A DNA stretch of 13,815 nt from Bacteroidales bacterium UBA4345 (GTDB taxonomy: Bacteria; Bacteroidota; Bacteroidia; Bacteroidales; Paludibacteraceae), in contig DGTD01000019.1 of NCBI GenBank assembly GCA_002396385.1, positions 13,448 to 27,262 on the forward strand. Direction: 5' to 3'. The stretch's first letter is position 1; each line of letters opens with the position of its first letter. The translations under genes and the position numbers were made by a program. Below the pieces are notes generated by a model, which was not told the DNA's origin, made no database searches, and saw only the letters and a list, made by a program, of their open reading frames with translations. Below, one piece after another: positions 12,723 through 13,815 of this stretch.

Positions 12723-13456
12723 AAAAAACAATCTTCTCTTTATTGCTGGCCGCAGCCCCAATAATCTCTTCCGCAAAAGAGGTTGTTTACTTGAAAAACG
12801 GCAGCATCATCAAAGGCGACATTGTTGAAATTATCCCTAACAAAACCCTCACTGTTGAAACTGCCGACGGCAGCACTTTCGTCTGCAATTACGACGAAAT
12901 TGACAAAATAACCCGTGAAAAGTCGGTGAACAACGAAGATATAGCAACCCCGAAGGACAACAATTTGAGTCCGTTGGTAAGGGGGTACAGCGGACAAATA
13001 AGCTCTGCCACACTAATTGGTGAAAATGAGACAATCGGATTAGATTTTTCGGCAATCCACGGATTCCGTTTTAATCCAAAACTGTTCATCGGTTTGGGTT
13101 CTGGAATTCGCTATTGCATAAACGACTGGAAGGATATGATAACAATACCCGTTTTTGCAAATTTCCGTTACGACATACTCAACCGAAAAATTTCACCTTT
13201 TATAGCACTAAACTCAGGAGCGGCCTTCAACATAGGAGATTCAGAAGGCACTGGCTTTTACGGATCGTTTGACATAGGATGCAGATTTCATCGTTTTTTT
13301 CTCAGCACCAGTATAGAAACCACCAAAACATGCGAAGAGGGCTACAGTCAAAGATATTATTGGGACACAGATAGCGGAAATTCTTATTATTGGGACACAT
13401 ACGATGACTACCATCAAGCCTTCAGCTTTGCGTTCCGCTTCGGATTCGTATTCTAA
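12719..13456 (+). CDS. VYLKNG-domain secreted/outer-membrane beta-barrel protein, paralogue 3
   Basis: 245 residues from ATG 12719; an in-frame TTG at 12656 would add 21 residues that do not look like a signal peptide. Signal peptide MKKTIFSLLLAAAPIISSA (cleavage near A19), then the N-terminal module VYLKNGSIIKGDIVEIIPNK, a DGS turn and DEIDKI (~22-66), a linker, and a barrel-like region with RGYSGQISS, IPVFANFRYDI, GFYGSFDIGCRFHRFFLSTS and a final FAFRFGFVF. RGYSGQ matches paralogue 1 (QGYSGQ), while the FANFRYDI and FYGSFDIGCR blocks match paralogue 2 best. Near the end a 10-residue tandem duplication gives YYWDT twice. It is more AT-rich than paralogues 1 and 2 and lies 8.4 kb from them. 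Its own promoter and a strong terminator indicate a single-gene transcript. Function unknown. Confidence 0.8.
   Translation: MKKTIFSLLLAAAPIISSAKEVVYLKNGSIIKGDIVEIIPNKTLTVETADGSTFVCNYDEIDKITREKSVNNEDIATPKDNNLSPLVRGYSGQISSATLIGENETIGLDFSAIHGFRFNPKLFIGLGSGIRYCINDWKDMITIPVFANFRYDILNRKISPFIALNSGAAFNIGDSEGTGFYGSFDIGCRFHRFFLSTSIETTKTCEEGYSQRYYWDTDSGNSYYWDTYDDYHQAFSFAFRFGFVF
13355..13399 (+). repeat. 15-bp direct repeat with a 30-bp period inside paralogue 3
   Basis: TATTATTGGGACACA occurs at 13355-13369 and 13385-13399, giving YYWDT-(5)-YYWDT. The 30-base period keeps frame. It sits in what would be the last extracellular loop of a barrel. Confidence 0.85.
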
Positions 13457-13467
13457 CGAAACATAGC

Positions 13468-13483
13468 GGAACGGTCCCGTTCC
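13468..13483. other. Perfect inverted repeat after paralogue 3
   Basis: GGAACGG (13468-13474) and CCGTTCC (13477-13483) are separated by two bases. It is 11 bases past the stop. No T-run follows on the plus strand. It may be an mRNA 3'-stabilising hairpin or a protein-binding site. Confidence 0.4.
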
Positions 13484-13556
13484 ACACAAGACATAAGTCC
13501 TTAGCCTTCTACAAGCGGACAGACGCCACTAAAACAGGTGCGGAACACGTAAGAAC

Positions 13557-13596
13557 AAGGCCGGATGCGTCTACACAGACACATCCGGCCTTCTTT
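13557..13596 (+). terminator. Strong intrinsic terminator of paralogue 3
   Basis: AAGGCCGGATG (13557-13567) and CATCCGGCCTT (13582-13592) form a perfect 11-bp stem with a 14-base loop, followed by CTTTG. It lies 100 bases after the stop codon. Because the stem starts AAGG and ends CCTT it may work in both directions. Confidence 0.82.
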
Positions 13597-13815
13597 GTGG
13601 CGCAAAACGCCAATATCAGGAAAAGTAGTTTTTATTCACAATCAACTGACGTTAAATACAAGTACAAAATTTCTATACAGGACTTTTTAATGAATAAGGA
13701 ATATCCACAATACTGCCACATCATCTAAGAACACACCTTTTCCGAGGGTACAATTCCTTTTCTGTCATCTCTAACCCATTCTACATTCTTAATTATTGCT
13801 GTCCGGTAAACGTTA
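13597..13815. other. Intergenic stretch at the right edge, no convincing gene
   Basis: The AT-rich final ~220 bases show no start-to-stop frame with recognisable content on either strand. The minus strand has a 29-codon frame open to the window edge (stop at 13725-13727, about 13725-13814; ...NVEWVRDDRKGIVPSEKVCS). It could be the 3' end of a gene entering from the right, but it is too short to support. Confidence 0.5.

Noticed and set aside
13725..13814. Minus-strand partial gene at the right edge
   Set aside because: Only 29 codons are visible with no recognised motif; a random frame of this length is common.

Overview
The window looks like a piece of a Bacteroidales chromosome (Bacteroidaceae or Prevotellaceae type; I cannot name the genus). 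The evidence is the repeated -7 promoter element TAnnTTTG upstream of most genes, A-rich leaders with no Shine-Dalgarno sequence, a TonB-dependent receptor, relaxed-lipobox lipoproteins, a DUF4143 ATPase remnant and a secretion-tail-like C-terminus on a glycanase. No tRNA, rRNA, CRISPR array or intact insertion sequence was seen.

Layout. 1-487 (-) is the 5' part of argS, divergent from a TonB-dependent outer-membrane receptor (661-2562, +). Next come a 51-residue two-helix membrane protein (2628-2783, +) and two tandem paralogues of a secreted or outer-membrane beta-barrel family with an N-terminal VYLKNG domain (2870-3610 and 3653-4342, +). A third paralogue lies at 12719-13456.

From 4426 to 7275 the strand and composition change. 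This AT-rich minus-strand island holds two related lipoproteins, a large lipoprotein metallopeptidase-like gene broken by a frameshift exactly at its HELGH motif, and relics of further copies. The relics show that the unit [peptidase - lipoprotein] was tandemly duplicated and then partly deleted. An 84-bp direct repeat brackets the island.

To the right, on the plus strand, are a Kdo/WaaP-type lipopolysaccharide kinase (7370-8152), a 6 x 33 bp alternating tandem repeat (8178-8375), an internally deleted AAA/DUF4143 ATPase pseudogene (8394-8718), a GH53 endo-beta-1,4-galactanase (8797-10992), a short-chain dehydrogenase (11084-11815), a DUF805 membrane protein (11977-12423) with a strong terminator, and the third VYLKNG paralogue, whose leader carries a 31-codon upstream ORF overlapping its start. 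The last ~220 bases hold no convincing gene.

Functional picture (inference): the window is mostly cell-envelope and glycan-use functions that are probably transcribed separately. The most unusual parts are the duplicated peptidase/lipoprotein island, the repeat array joined to a decayed ATPase gene, and the three-member VYLKNG family.
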